DNA of 47,328 nucleotides, taken from contig JAFLSE010000019.1 of NCBI GenBank assembly GCA_022511075.1, positions 1-47,328 on the forward strand, given 5' to 3'. Origin of the DNA: Prevotella sp. (GTDB lineage: Bacteria; Bacteroidota; Bacteroidia; Bacteroidales; Bacteroidaceae). Below the pieces are notes generated by a model. The model did not search any database and was not told the DNA's origin. It saw nothing but the letters and a program-made list of their open reading frames with translations. Shown piece after piece: positions 25,103 to 33,589 of this stretch (position 1 is the stretch's first letter; each line of letters opens with the position of its first letter). A program made the position numbers and the translations under genes.

Positions 25103-25129
25103 TTCTAAATAAAATAATAAGGTATAAAT

Positions 25130-25642
25130 ATGAAAAAGATTTATTCAACATTGATGATGCTTGCAATGATGGTTGCAGCATTGGGTTTCACTGCTTGTAG
25201 TAGTGATGATGACGGTGATGCTGAAGGAGGTAATGATGATATTGCTTTAACTATCACTGTTGACGGACAAAAACATGAATTTAGTCGTGAGATTGTAGAA
25301 GGTATGGATGGATTTGCCACATGGGAAAGCCATAACGGGAAAAACTACTTAAGGATAGGTACATGGTCAATGCCTGCAGATTTACAATTTTACTATCCTT
25401 ATGGAATTGTTCCTGCCACATTCTTTAGTGTAGGATATGATAACTTTGAGAATGATGCAACAGATATTAAATTGGTGTCCGCAGCATCTAATTATTGCGA
25501 CTATGTATCTGGTTCTGCAACGGTTATTAAAAATGACGGTAAACGTATGGTAGTAAAATTTTCTAATTATAAATTTACATGGAACAATGGAACTCGTTCA
25601 ATTATGTATGATGGAGCGCTTACCTTTGCCCTTGAGTATTAA
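25130..25642 (+). CDS. Putative surface lipoprotein, unknown function
   Basis: 170 residues. The signal peptide ends in the lipobox FTAC (Cys23), followed by SSDDDGDAE, an acidic stretch like the lipoprotein export signal that sends Bacteroidetes lipoproteins to the cell surface. The rest is predicted mostly beta (ITVDGQKHEFS, YLRIGTWSMP, KRMVVKFSNYKFTW). No known domain is recognised. It lies 27 bases after the beta-barrel gene, and both share strand and probably transcript, so they may act together at the outer membrane. Confidence 0.7.
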   Translation: MKKIYSTLMMLAMMVAALGFTACSSDDDGDAEGGNDDIALTITVDGQKHEFSREIVEGMDGFATWESHNGKNYLRIGTWSMPADLQFYYPYGIVPATFFSVGYDNFENDATDIKLVSAASNYCDYVSGSATVIKNDGKRMVVKFSNYKFTWNNGTRSIMYDGALTFALEY

Positions 25643-25670
25643 CTAATTTTACAGACTGCTTAATAAAAAG

Positions 25671-25710
25671 TATCAATGATTTCGTTTTAACGATTTCATT
25701 GATATTTTTT
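25671..25710. terminator. Bidirectional terminator between lipoprotein and helicase genes
   Basis: TATCAATGA (25671-25679) and TCATTGATA (25696-25704) pair, with inner TCGT/ACGA; TTTTTT follows on the plus strand and CTTTTTATT on the minus strand. Confidence 0.85.
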
Positions 25711-25724
25711 ATCTTAGTTAGCAC

Positions 25725-28700
25725 TTATAAACATACGTTTTTTGCTTTTAAATACTCTATAAGTTTGTGGAAAACAGGATTGAGAGACAGCAGAGAGGCA
25801 TTGCCAACGAGAGTGAGGCTTTTTCTTGCACGGGTCATGGCTACATTGAGCTTGCGGTCGATAATGTTGCCGTTTTCCTCGAAAGTGTTTTCGGTGAGGA
25901 AATTGAGTTGATATTTCTTTTTTATCGTGAAGCCATAGATGATGTAATCGCGCTGACTGCCTTGATAGCGTTCTACGGTGTCTATGGTGATGTCGTGAAG
26001 AATTGGTATGTTGTAGTTGTCTATCGTGTTGCGTATGGCAGCAATCTGGTTGCGATAGGGCACGATAACGCCTATTGTTGAACTTGCATCGAACGTGTTT
26101 TTGTTGTCTTCGTATATACGCACAACCGCTGCGGCTATTATGTCTGCCTCGCTTTGATTTACTTTGTCAGAGTTGGAGGCTTGTAGGGGCTTGGTGTTGA
26201 TAAACGATATGCGACTGGCAAGAAATTCCTGTTGGTGGGGTAGGGGTACTGCCTTGAGTTTTCCCTCATAAAAGGCTTGATTTGGAAAATCTGCTATTTC
26301 GGGGTGCATGCGCCCTTGACGGGTAAGCATATACGACACGGAAGGGTCGTTGCCGTATCGTTTTAGTAGTCGTTCAAAGAGAGATATTGCACAGTCGGTA
26401 AGCAAAATATCATTGAGTTGTGGGTCGCGCACTTTCGACTCCTCTGCTGTTTGCTGCACCACGGCAGGCAGTTGCTTATGGTCACCTATCATCACGATTT
26501 TTTTTATTGCATGATTGCCATAGTGTTGTGCACCCAATATTCCTGCCAAGTGTGGCTCAAGAATCTGCGATGCCTCGTCAATGATGGCAAGCGAGAACTG
26601 CTTGATGTTAAAAAGCGAAATATTGGCATTCAATTTTGCCGTTGTGCATACGAACACACGCGTTGATGAAATAACATCTTTCAGTGCCTGAACGTTTCTG
26701 CATTCTTCAACCTTGTTTTCTAACAAATAGGGATGATAGTCGTCGGCACAGGAGTCTTTGCTACCGATGCGAATAAAGTCGATGCCTTCCTCCACGAGCT
26801 TGCTGCATATCTCGTCAATGGCTCTGTTTGTATATGAAAGAAGGAGTACGGAGGTGTCTTGCTCCAAAAGCTCTTCCTTTAGGGTGTTTACAAGTCCGAA
26901 CGATGTCTTGCCCGTGCCGGGAGGTCCTATTATGAGAAACATGTCGCATGCTTGTTTTACACGGAGTGCAAGGTCGTTAAAGCTGCCGTAGTTTCCCAGT
27001 AGCCGCTTCGATGTGTCTGTCCGCGGCTCACGCTGAAGCAAAAGCAAGTCTTTTCTTTCTTGCGGTGCTGACAAAAAGGCATGCAGTCCGCTATATAGAG
27101 CCTTGTCTGATGATTCAAAGAAATCGTCTTCCACAGCCCATTTCATATCGCTGTTTCTTGTGAACACGTTTGCGTCTGATTGTTGCGCCCTGAGCCTGAG
27201 CGTGATTGTCTCCACTTGAATGTCCACGATAGTGCAGCGGAACACCATGGTCTTTCGGGCATCGGGCATTTCCCCTGCTTCGTATGGGTACAGTATTACT
27301 ATGTCGCCCTTTCTGAAACTTGTCGTGGCTGTCTCCTGCGTTGGGTCAAGCCTTAATATTATGCTGTCTACTTCGCCTTGATGACCTGCCTTCGGCGAAA
27401 CGAGTGTCATTGCTGAATATATCTTTCCTGCCTGTATCTTGTCATCGAGAGTATCGAGCCACTTTGCAGCAAAACCAGAGCTCTCCTTTGTGCGGTTGCC
27501 GAGTTTCGATAAAAGGTGTTCCTTTTCCACGAATGTGAGAAAACGCAGATAATATGCCCGTTCCAAGTCGGAAGCATTGTGAATGGGCGCAATCAATTCT
27601 TCTATTTGCGGCTTTATGTATTTTACCCACAACGTTCCGTTTGTTTTGTTTGCGTTGATTTTCTCAGGTGTGAGACTGAGCAATATTGAAAGTCCTCCGT
27701 TAGCATATTCAATCTCATTACGCGCAATGCAATTTCGCATCTTCAATGCCTCAAACAGCAGTTTGGGAGCAAAACCCAAACCGAGCAGACTGTTCTTGTA
27801 TTTTGAATACATCAGGAACGCATGCAGCTGCCTGTTGTTCTTTTCGTATTGCTCCCTGTAGTTATATCGCAGCAGAGCCATGTAAAGCAATAGCTGCACG
27901 TAGTGCTTTATTTTCCATGTGGGTGTGTTTGGGTCGATGGGCGGAAAGCCGCATTTGCCCGACTTGTGTTCTATCAGTACACGGTGGTCGAGCTGGAAAA
28001 AGTCCATACGCCCTTGCAATCCAAGCATTTCAGAAAAGAACGAAGGCTCTACAATCACTTCTTTCTTGTCGTATCTGCCAACAGCTTCAGGCAGCGACTT
28101 GCTTATTGCGTTGCGGATATTTGCCCTTTGTGCCATTGCGTTCTTATGAAGTTCCTGTGTGGATATTTCCGATGTTGCCAAGTCGAGTGCATGCTCTTTA
28201 TAGAACTTCAAGGCTATGTCGCCATATGTCTGCGTTGGGTCTTTTAGTTCCTCGTCAAGAATCTTATCGGCAATGTTACCCAACAGAGTGTGCTCGGTAG
28301 CTTCGTTTGCCTTGATTTTGCTGAGCAGATTAATGTATGGAGTCGTAGCGTAATCCTCGAAACAGGCAGCTATGCTCGATATGTCCACAAGATAGTTTGG
28401 CTCAAATATTATCAGTTCAGGATAGATGATGCTGTTTTCAATGCGTGGGCGTATCAGGTTTATCTGCGCATTGGCATAAAGCAGGTCTTTTATATAGCTC
28501 CAGTCATAGTTGTATATCTCGTTGCCTCTGGCATAGCATACCATTACCTCTTCGGCAGACTCGGAATCAAGAACGCCATACACGAACGTATCGTCCCATC
28601 GGCTCACAATCATCCGCTTGTACTCGTCGTTTTTGTCAAGCAAGGTGCGGTTGCCGCTTTCAAGCATTCCTACGGGAAACAATTTGCGGCAATTATCAGG

Positions 28701-29048
28701 AGGGGGAACGTTTAGCGTGTTTGCTATGAGTAAACATATTGTTTGGTAGTCGTGTTTGACGTATTTACTCAAATCGTTTGACGATAGCCTGCCTTCCTTG
28801 AATTTCCTCAGCCTCACTCGTGTGTCGTTGACGGCGCGCACAAGTTCGTATGGAGCATCGTGCTCTTTCAGCAGATAGTCGGTCTTGGCAAATGTGCCTA
28901 CAAGTTCAATACTGGTGAAAGATGTCTGTTGGTTTATAAATCGCGTGAACGTGCGATGAAAGTCGTTGTATGCAGTCCTGACATCATCGCATGCTACGGC
29001 TTCTGAAAGTTCATTGAAAAAATCGGTGGCAGAATCGGGAACAAACAT
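25725..29048 (-). CDS. Dna2-like nuclease-helicase (RecB-type nuclease + UPF1/DNA2-type SF1 helicase)
   Basis: 1107 residues. The middle carries a Cas4/RecB-type PD-(D/E)xK nuclease: GRMDFF (Asp349), IEHKSGK (Glu360, Lys362) and HYVQLLLY (Gln385, Tyr389). The C-terminal half is an SF1B helicase: Walker A GPPGTGKTS (708-716), IIDEASQILEP, MIGDHKQLPAVVQQ, TRQGRMHPEIADFPNQAFY, VIVPYRNQI and DTVERYQGSQRDYIIYG with NVAMTRARKSL. The N-terminal 300 residues are unassigned. Architecture equals Dna2, which trims flaps and resects ends; the four cysteines of the Dna2 iron-sulfur cluster are not evident. It ends an operon with the FHA and SPOR genes (11-base gap). Confidence 0.85.
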   Translation of the reverse strand: MFVPDSATDFFNELSEAVACDDVRTAYNDFHRTFTRFINQQTSFTSIELVGTFAKTDYLLKEHDAPYELVRAVNDTRVRLRKFKEGRLSSNDLSKYVKHDYQTICLLIANTLNVPPPDNCRKLFPVGMLESGNRTLLDKNDEYKRMIVSRWDDTFVYGVLDSESAEEVMVCYARGNEIYNYDWSYIKDLLYANAQINLIRPRIENSIIYPELIIFEPNYLVDISSIAACFEDYATTPYINLLSKIKANEATEHTLLGNIADKILDEELKDPTQTYGDIALKFYKEHALDLATSEISTQELHKNAMAQRANIRNAISKSLPEAVGRYDKKEVIVEPSFFSEMLGLQGRMDFFQLDHRVLIEHKSGKCGFPPIDPNTPTWKIKHYVQLLLYMALLRYNYREQYEKNNRQLHAFLMYSKYKNSLLGLGFAPKLLFEALKMRNCIARNEIEYANGGLSILLSLTPEKINANKTNGTLWVKYIKPQIEELIAPIHNASDLERAYYLRFLTFVEKEHLLSKLGNRTKESSGFAAKWLDTLDDKIQAGKIYSAMTLVSPKAGHQGEVDSIILRLDPTQETATTSFRKGDIVILYPYEAGEMPDARKTMVFRCTIVDIQVETITLRLRAQQSDANVFTRNSDMKWAVEDDFFESSDKALYSGLHAFLSAPQERKDLLLLQREPRTDTSKRLLGNYGSFNDLALRVKQACDMFLIIGPPGTGKTSFGLVNTLKEELLEQDTSVLLLSYTNRAIDEICSKLVEEGIDFIRIGSKDSCADDYHPYLLENKVEECRNVQALKDVISSTRVFVCTTAKLNANISLFNIKQFSLAIIDEASQILEPHLAGILGAQHYGNHAIKKIVMIGDHKQLPAVVQQTAEESKVRDPQLNDILLTDCAISLFERLLKRYGNDPSVSYMLTRQGRMHPEIADFPNQAFYEGKLKAVPLPHQQEFLASRISFINTKPLQASNSDKVNQSEADIIAAAVVRIYEDNKNTFDASSTIGVIVPYRNQIAAIRNTIDNYNIPILHDITIDTVERYQGSQRDYIIYGFTIKKKYQLNFLTENTFEENGNIIDRKLNVAMTRARKSLTLVGNASLLSLNPVFHKLIEYLKAKNVCL

Positions 29049-29059
29049 ATATTTATCCC

Positions 29060-29581
29060 TTATGCTTTTCGTAGAATAATGCTTGTTGCTCCGAGTGTAA
29101 ACAGCGTTCCGTCGTCAATCACGCGACGCTCGCGGTCGCTAAGTATCTCGTTGTCCACAAATGTTCCCGTGAGACTTGGACCGTCGCGCAAGATGTATTT
29201 GAGATTTCCGTTCTTGTCACGACTTACATTTATAACGCAATGGTTGAGGTCGAGGCTCGGGTCACTGCTTTCTATCTGGCATGTTGCCTTGTTGCCCTTG
29301 TGATACTTGCCTATGTGGTTGTCGCCCATTTGCAGAGGGATTACCTGCTTGAAATGAAACATGTTTTCAATCACTACAATTGAACCGCATCCTTTCTCGT
29401 TGGCGTTTTCGTCTAATTGCTCCTCGTTCTGCTTTGCAGCTTTCAGTTTTGACACTCCGATGCGTATTCCAAATTGCTTTCCGCATTCCGCACACTGGAA
29501 TACGAGTGCCTGACCATCGGAATATTTCGTTTCGTCGAAGGTTATGTAGGCATCGCATTTGGGGCATCGAACACGTTTCAT
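29060..29581 (-). CDS. Zinc-ribbon / FHA domain protein
   Basis: 173 residues. A zinc ribbon at the N-terminus (Cys6, Cys9, Cys30, Cys33) is followed by a linker and an FHA domain (about 75-173: MGDNHIGKYHKG, NHCVINVSRDKNG, GTFVDNEILSDRERRVI, GTLFTLGATSIIL). FHA domains bind phosphothreonine, but here the usual Gly-Arg is Gly-Lys and the Ser of the S-x-x-H motif is replaced (SLDLNHC), so phosphate binding may be weak or lost. Cytoplasmic; no kinase is seen nearby. It sits between the HU/SPOR gene (23 bases upstream) and the nuclease-helicase (11 bases downstream). Confidence 0.85.
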   Translation of the reverse strand: MKRVRCPKCDAYITFDETKYSDGQALVFQCAECGKQFGIRIGVSKLKAAKQNEEQLDENANEKGCGSIVVIENMFHFKQVIPLQMGDNHIGKYHKGNKATCQIESSDPSLDLNHCVINVSRDKNGNLKYILRDGPSLTGTFVDNEILSDRERRVIDDGTLFTLGATSIILRKA

Positions 29582-29604
29582 AGTTATATATAATAATTAT
29601 TGTA

Positions 29605-30705
29605 TTATTCTTTTATTTTCAATACCCATGCCTCTGCAAAGTCGCTGTCGTCCCTGAGTTTTCTGAGGCTGTCGTATGCGAGGCTTTCGGAAGCAAAACT
29701 ACCATATATCACCCTCGTCAGGTTGCCGTTGTCGTATATGGCTGCCTCGTCATATCCTTTTGCCTTGAGGTGACTCGTAAAGGCTTCGGCGTTCTTTTTG
29801 CTTATTGCGCTTGCCAATACAATTGCGTAGTAGTCGGCTTTTTTCGTCTCTTTTGTTTGCTCAACTTGTTTCACCTCTGCCTTCGGTGCTACCTTGCAGG
29901 TGTCGTTTTGCTGTATCTTTTCCTGCTTCTTTGCTACATGCATCGTGGGTTGTGGGGTTATTCTTATAGTCTCGCTGTTCGTGTCTTTCGGCATGAGCTT
30001 CTGAATAAGCTCGCTGCTCCAAGTGCTCATATAACTGTAATATCCGTTTATGCTGTCTCTTGGAACAATGAACATTATTGCTATGAACAACACGGCTGCC
30101 GCGGCAACAGCGTTTCTTATCCACGTCTTGCTTATGCGTATATAGCTGTCTTCGTCAAGCTCGTCATCCTCGTATATATCTTCCTCCTGTGCCGCCTCTG
30201 CCTCGTTTGTCTCTTCTGTGATGTTGGTTTCTTGGAGCATAGGCTTCACAGTCAACACATCTTCCTGCTTTTCTGCAACAGAATTATGTAACTTATTGAA
30301 ATCAAACGAACTTAAAGCATAAAGCGATGGTGTTAGTACACCAGCCTCGCAAGGCTCGAAAGTATAGTGCCCATCCCTGTCACGATATAGGCTACCAATG
30401 CCTTTTATCTCATATTTTCCTTCCGTGTTGAGGATTTGTTTGAGTTCCTCCACTTCCGCCTCAATCATTCTTATTGCCTCTGGATATGAAATATCAAAAG
30501 CCTCCACGTATGACACTGCAAGCAGCGAATCGTTAATCTGCAGTTGCGGATTGAATCCAAGAGTTCTGAAAGGAGGTAGGAATATATAGTCATCGTCGTC
30601 GTAACGTGCATCTACATTGTGAGTTACGAAGCCACCAAGCCCCGGCACAATAACACAGTCGTTGCTTAGTAATAAGATTTCTATATGTTTTCCAATTTGT
30701 ATCAC
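29605..30705 (-). CDS. HU-CCDC81-like and SPOR domain membrane protein
   Basis: 366 residues from GTG 30705; a TTG at 30741 in frame lies in the promoter and is rejected. The N-terminal half resembles the paired HU-like (CCDC81) domains of Bacteroidetes (IGKHIEILLLSNDCVIVPGL, GFNPQLQINDSLLAVSY, YEIKGIGSLYRDRDGHYTFE). One membrane helix follows (AVAAAAVLFIAIMFIV), then a linker and a C-terminal SPOR domain (YYAIVLASAISKKNAEAF, RVIYGSFASESLAYDSL) that should bind septal peptidoglycan. So it spans the inner membrane with a DNA-binding-like part inside and SPOR outside, perhaps linking chromosome and division site; this is inference. First gene of a three-gene operon. Confidence 0.82.
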   Translation of the reverse strand: MIQIGKHIEILLLSNDCVIVPGLGGFVTHNVDARYDDDDYIFLPPFRTLGFNPQLQINDSLLAVSYVEAFDISYPEAIRMIEAEVEELKQILNTEGKYEIKGIGSLYRDRDGHYTFEPCEAGVLTPSLYALSSFDFNKLHNSVAEKQEDVLTVKPMLQETNITEETNEAEAAQEEDIYEDDELDEDSYIRISKTWIRNAVAAAAVLFIAIMFIVPRDSINGYYSYMSTWSSELIQKLMPKDTNSETIRITPQPTMHVAKKQEKIQQNDTCKVAPKAEVKQVEQTKETKKADYYAIVLASAISKKNAEAFTSHLKAKGYDEAAIYDNGNLTRVIYGSFASESLAYDSLRKLRDDSDFAEAWVLKIKE

Positions 30706-30710
30706 GGCTG

Positions 30711-30742
30711 CAAAGTTAACAAAAAAATCTGAGCCCTCCAAA
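30711..30742 (-). promoter_or_regulatory. Promoter of the SPOR-FHA-helicase operon
   Basis: Minus strand: -33 TTTG (30739-30742), 20 bases, -7 TAACTTTG (30711-30718). The first plausible start codon, GTG at 30705, lies 5 bases after the -7 box, about where transcription should start. Confidence 0.8.
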
Positions 30743-30801
30743 AAAAATATATAAAATTACAAATTTATTTTATTTCCCTTTTCTCTTTCAGAAAAAAGTT
30801 G

Positions 30802-30809
30802 TATATTTG
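30802..30809 (+). promoter_or_regulatory. -7 element upstream of rfbC
   Basis: TATATTTG fits TAnnTTTG, 28 bases before the ATG. The -33 region has only TTTC-like sequence. Confidence 0.55.
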
Positions 30810-30837
30810 CAATTATTTTAAATAATAAGTATATATA

Positions 30838-31398
30838 ATGAATTATATTGAGACTTCAATAAAAGGAGTGTATATCATTGAACCAAAGGTGTTTAATGAC
30901 TCCCGTGGCTATTTCTTTGAGTCGTTCCGACAGGCAGAATTCGATGAGAAAGTTGGCAAGACTATATTTGTTCAAGACAACGAGTCGAAATCGTCGAGAG
31001 GTGTGCTTCGCGGCTTACACTACCAACGTGGCGAATATTCGCAGGCAAAGTTGGTCAGGGTGATAAAAGGCAGGGTGCTTGATGTTGCCGTTGACATAAG
31101 AAAAGGAAGTCCTACTTATGGCAAATATGTAATGGTGGAACTTAGCGAAGACAACAAGCGACAGTTTTTCATTCCCCGCCATTTCGCACACGGTTTCCTT
31201 GTTCTTTCCGACGAGGCAATATTTACATATAAAGTAGATAATGTGTATGCTCCGCAGGCTGAAGCGTCAATAAGATACGACGACCCTGATTTGGGAATAG
31301 ATTGGGGCTTCCCTGCCGACGAGATACTAACATCTCCAAAGGACGAGGCTGGCAAGGCTTTAAAAGACATAGAGCCTGAAGAGGTGGAAAACTATTAA
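30838..31398 (+). CDS. rfbC: dTDP-4-dehydrorhamnose 3,5-epimerase
   Basis: 186 residues, the full RmlC length. Signatures are PKVFNDSRGYFFESF, VLRGLHYQ with the catalytic-pocket His, KLVRVIKGRVLDVAVDIRKG and IPRHFAHGFLVLSD. It epimerises dTDP-4-keto-6-deoxyglucose on the way to dTDP-L-rhamnose for surface glycans. rfbA, rfbB and rfbD are not here; ugd follows after 30 bases, so the operon groups two nucleotide-sugar enzymes of different pathways. Confidence 0.95.
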   Translation: MNYIETSIKGVYIIEPKVFNDSRGYFFESFRQAEFDEKVGKTIFVQDNESKSSRGVLRGLHYQRGEYSQAKLVRVIKGRVLDVAVDIRKGSPTYGKYVMVELSEDNKRQFFIPRHFAHGFLVLSDEAIFTYKVDNVYAPQAEASIRYDDPDLGIDWGFPADEILTSPKDEAGKALKDIEPEEVENY

Positions 31399-31428
31399 AT
31401 TATTAGGGTATAAAAGAAATAATAAGAT

Positions 31429-32745
31429 ATGAACATTGCTATTGTAGGAACAGGATATGTAGGTCTTGTCAGTGGCACTTGCTTTGCCGATACAGGTGCT
31501 AATGTAACATGTGTCGATGTAGATGCAGCAAAGGTTGAAAGGTTGAAAAACGGTGAGATTCCTATCTATGAGCCGGGTCTTGACGAACTCGTGATGAAGA
31601 ACGTAAAGGCAGGCAGGTTGAAGTTCACTACCGATTTGGCTTCAGTACTCAACGAACAAGAAATTGTATTCTCTGCCGTTGGCACTCCTCCAGATGAAGA
31701 CGGAAGTGCCGACTTGCGCTATGTGTTGCAGGTGGCAAAGACCATTGGCGAAAACCTGAACCACTATATGGTAGTGGTAACAAAGAGTACTGTGCCTGTA
31801 GGTACGGCAATGAAAGTAAGGAATACTATCCAGACTGAACTCGACAAGCGCGGAGTAAACATAGAGTTTGATGTGGCATCAAATCCAGAGTTTCTGAAAG
31901 AAGGTAATGCAATAAAAGACTTTATGAGTCCCGACCGTGTTGTAGTGGGAGTTGAGAGCGAGCGTGCAAAGAAAGTGCTTACAAAACTTTATAAGCCGTT
32001 CCTTATCAACAATTTCCGTGTGATATTCATGGATATTCCTTCTGCTGAAATGACAAAATACGCAGCAAATTCAATGCTTGCAACACGCATCTCGTTTATG
32101 AACGATATTGCTAACCTGTGTGAGCGTGTGGGTGCTGATGTAAATATGGTGCGTGCCGGAATAGGCTCTGATACTCGCATCGGCAGAAAGTTCCTCTATG
32201 CCGGTTGTGGATATGGCGGAAGCTGTTTCCCGAAGGATGTGAAGGCTTTGATAAAGACAGCCGACGAGAATGGATATTCTATGGAGGTGCTGAAAGCCGT
32301 TGAACGAGTAAACGAGGCGCAGAAGAGTGTACTTGTTGAAAAGTTGAAGAAGGCATACGCAGGAGAGAGTTTGCAAGGCAAGACTATTGCCATGTGGGGA
32401 CTTTCGTTCAAGCCTGAGACCGACGACATGCGTGAGAGTACGGCGCTTGTTACGATAAAGCTCCTTCTCGAACTTGGCTGCAACATTCGTGCCTACGACC
32501 CGATAGCAATGGATGAGTGCAAGCGCAGGATTGGCGACAACATAACATACTGCAACGATATGTACGATGCTGTGCTTGATGCCGATGCAATGCTGCTACT
32601 CACGGAGTGGAAAGAGTTCAGACTGCCTACATGGAATGTCATCAAGCGCGAAATGAAACGTCCGTTGGTAATTGACGGCAGAAACATTTTCGACAGCGAA
32701 GACCTTGAAGAGGCTGGGTTTGAATATCACTGCATAGGAAAATAA
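31429..32745 (+). CDS. ugd: UDP-glucose 6-dehydrogenase
   Basis: 438 residues, a complete UDP-glucose/GDP-mannose dehydrogenase-family enzyme. NAD-binding GTGYVGLVSG at residues 6-15, SAVGTPPDEDGSADL and TKSTVPVGTA in the N-terminal domain, catalytic Cys266 in YGGSCFPKD, and LSFKPETDDMRES in the C-terminal UDP-binding domain. It makes UDP-glucuronate for polysaccharide synthesis. Substrate (UDP-glucose) is favoured by overall similarity. The DUF4738 lipoprotein gene starts 11 bases after its stop. Confidence 0.94.
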   Translation: MNIAIVGTGYVGLVSGTCFADTGANVTCVDVDAAKVERLKNGEIPIYEPGLDELVMKNVKAGRLKFTTDLASVLNEQEIVFSAVGTPPDEDGSADLRYVLQVAKTIGENLNHYMVVVTKSTVPVGTAMKVRNTIQTELDKRGVNIEFDVASNPEFLKEGNAIKDFMSPDRVVVGVESERAKKVLTKLYKPFLINNFRVIFMDIPSAEMTKYAANSMLATRISFMNDIANLCERVGADVNMVRAGIGSDTRIGRKFLYAGCGYGGSCFPKDVKALIKTADENGYSMEVLKAVERVNEAQKSVLVEKLKKAYAGESLQGKTIAMWGLSFKPETDDMRESTALVTIKLLLELGCNIRAYDPIAMDECKRRIGDNITYCNDMYDAVLDADAMLLLTEWKEFRLPTWNVIKREMKRPLVIDGRNIFDSEDLEEAGFEYHCIGK

Positions 32746-32756
32746 AATATATTGTG

Positions 32757-33548
32757 ATGATAAGGAATTTGTGTGTGTTTCTATCCCTGTTGGTGTGCTT
32801 TGTTGCCTGCAAACAAAAGTCGGAGCAGCAAGTAACCGAACAACAGGAGAACAAGGAGGCGAAGAAAATGCTTCAGGGCATTTGGCTTGACGAAAGCGAG
32901 AATGTGGCTTTCCGTGCCAAGGGCGACTCCATTTTCTATCCCGACTCTACCAGTATTACGGCGGCATTCAAGATTGTCGGCGATTCCGTAACTATTGGTA
33001 GTGCGAGCTATAAGGTGGTGAAGCAAGCTCCGCATCTCTTTTGGATAGAAAACCAAAACGGCGATGTCGTGAAATACACAAAGACCGATGATGAGAGTTA
33101 TGATTTTGAACATCACAAGGTTGATATCGTCACCTACACTTCCGTTCACAAAACGGACACCGTAGTAATGTGGAACGGTGAACGCTATCACGCCTATATC
33201 GCAATAAATCCAACGAAATATCGTGTAGTGTGCAATGTACTCAACGACGACGGTGTGGAAGTGGGTAATGTATATTATGACAATATCATTCACGTTAGCG
33301 TTTATAAAGGTGCACAACAGATATTTTCCAGTGATATAAAGAAACAGCAATATGCAGGTTCAGTGCCTGAAGACATTCTCTCACACTCTATTCTCAATGA
33401 TATGGAGTTGTCTCATGCTGATGCCAACGGATTGCATTTCTATACCTCCGTGTGTATGCCCGATGTCGCAAGTTGCTATATGCTTGACACACGCATCACC
33501 TACGACGGTAAGTTAAATATTGAAATAGTGGAGAAATCAAGGCAATAA
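32757..33548 (+). CDS. DUF4738 family lipoprotein
   Basis: 263 residues from ATG 32757; the GTG codon directly before it is less likely. The lipobox FVAC (Cys18) is followed by KQKSEQQ, so it is probably a periplasm-facing lipoprotein without the acidic surface-export signal. The body is mostly beta (GIWLDESENVAFRAKGDSIF, GSASYKVVKQAPHLFW, RITYDGKLNIEIVE), in line with DUF4738 of Bacteroidales. Function unknown. It is the third gene of the rfbC-ugd operon by spacing. Confidence 0.7.
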   Translation: MIRNLCVFLSLLVCFVACKQKSEQQVTEQQENKEAKKMLQGIWLDESENVAFRAKGDSIFYPDSTSITAAFKIVGDSVTIGSASYKVVKQAPHLFWIENQNGDVVKYTKTDDESYDFEHHKVDIVTYTSVHKTDTVVMWNGERYHAYIAINPTKYRVVCNVLNDDGVEVGNVYYDNIIHVSVYKGAQQIFSSDIKKQQYAGSVPEDILSHSILNDMELSHADANGLHFYTSVCMPDVASCYMLDTRITYDGKLNIEIVEKSRQ

Positions 33549-33589
33549 TAATTTGCTAAACTTTTTGTTAATAGACAGTTCATTTTACA

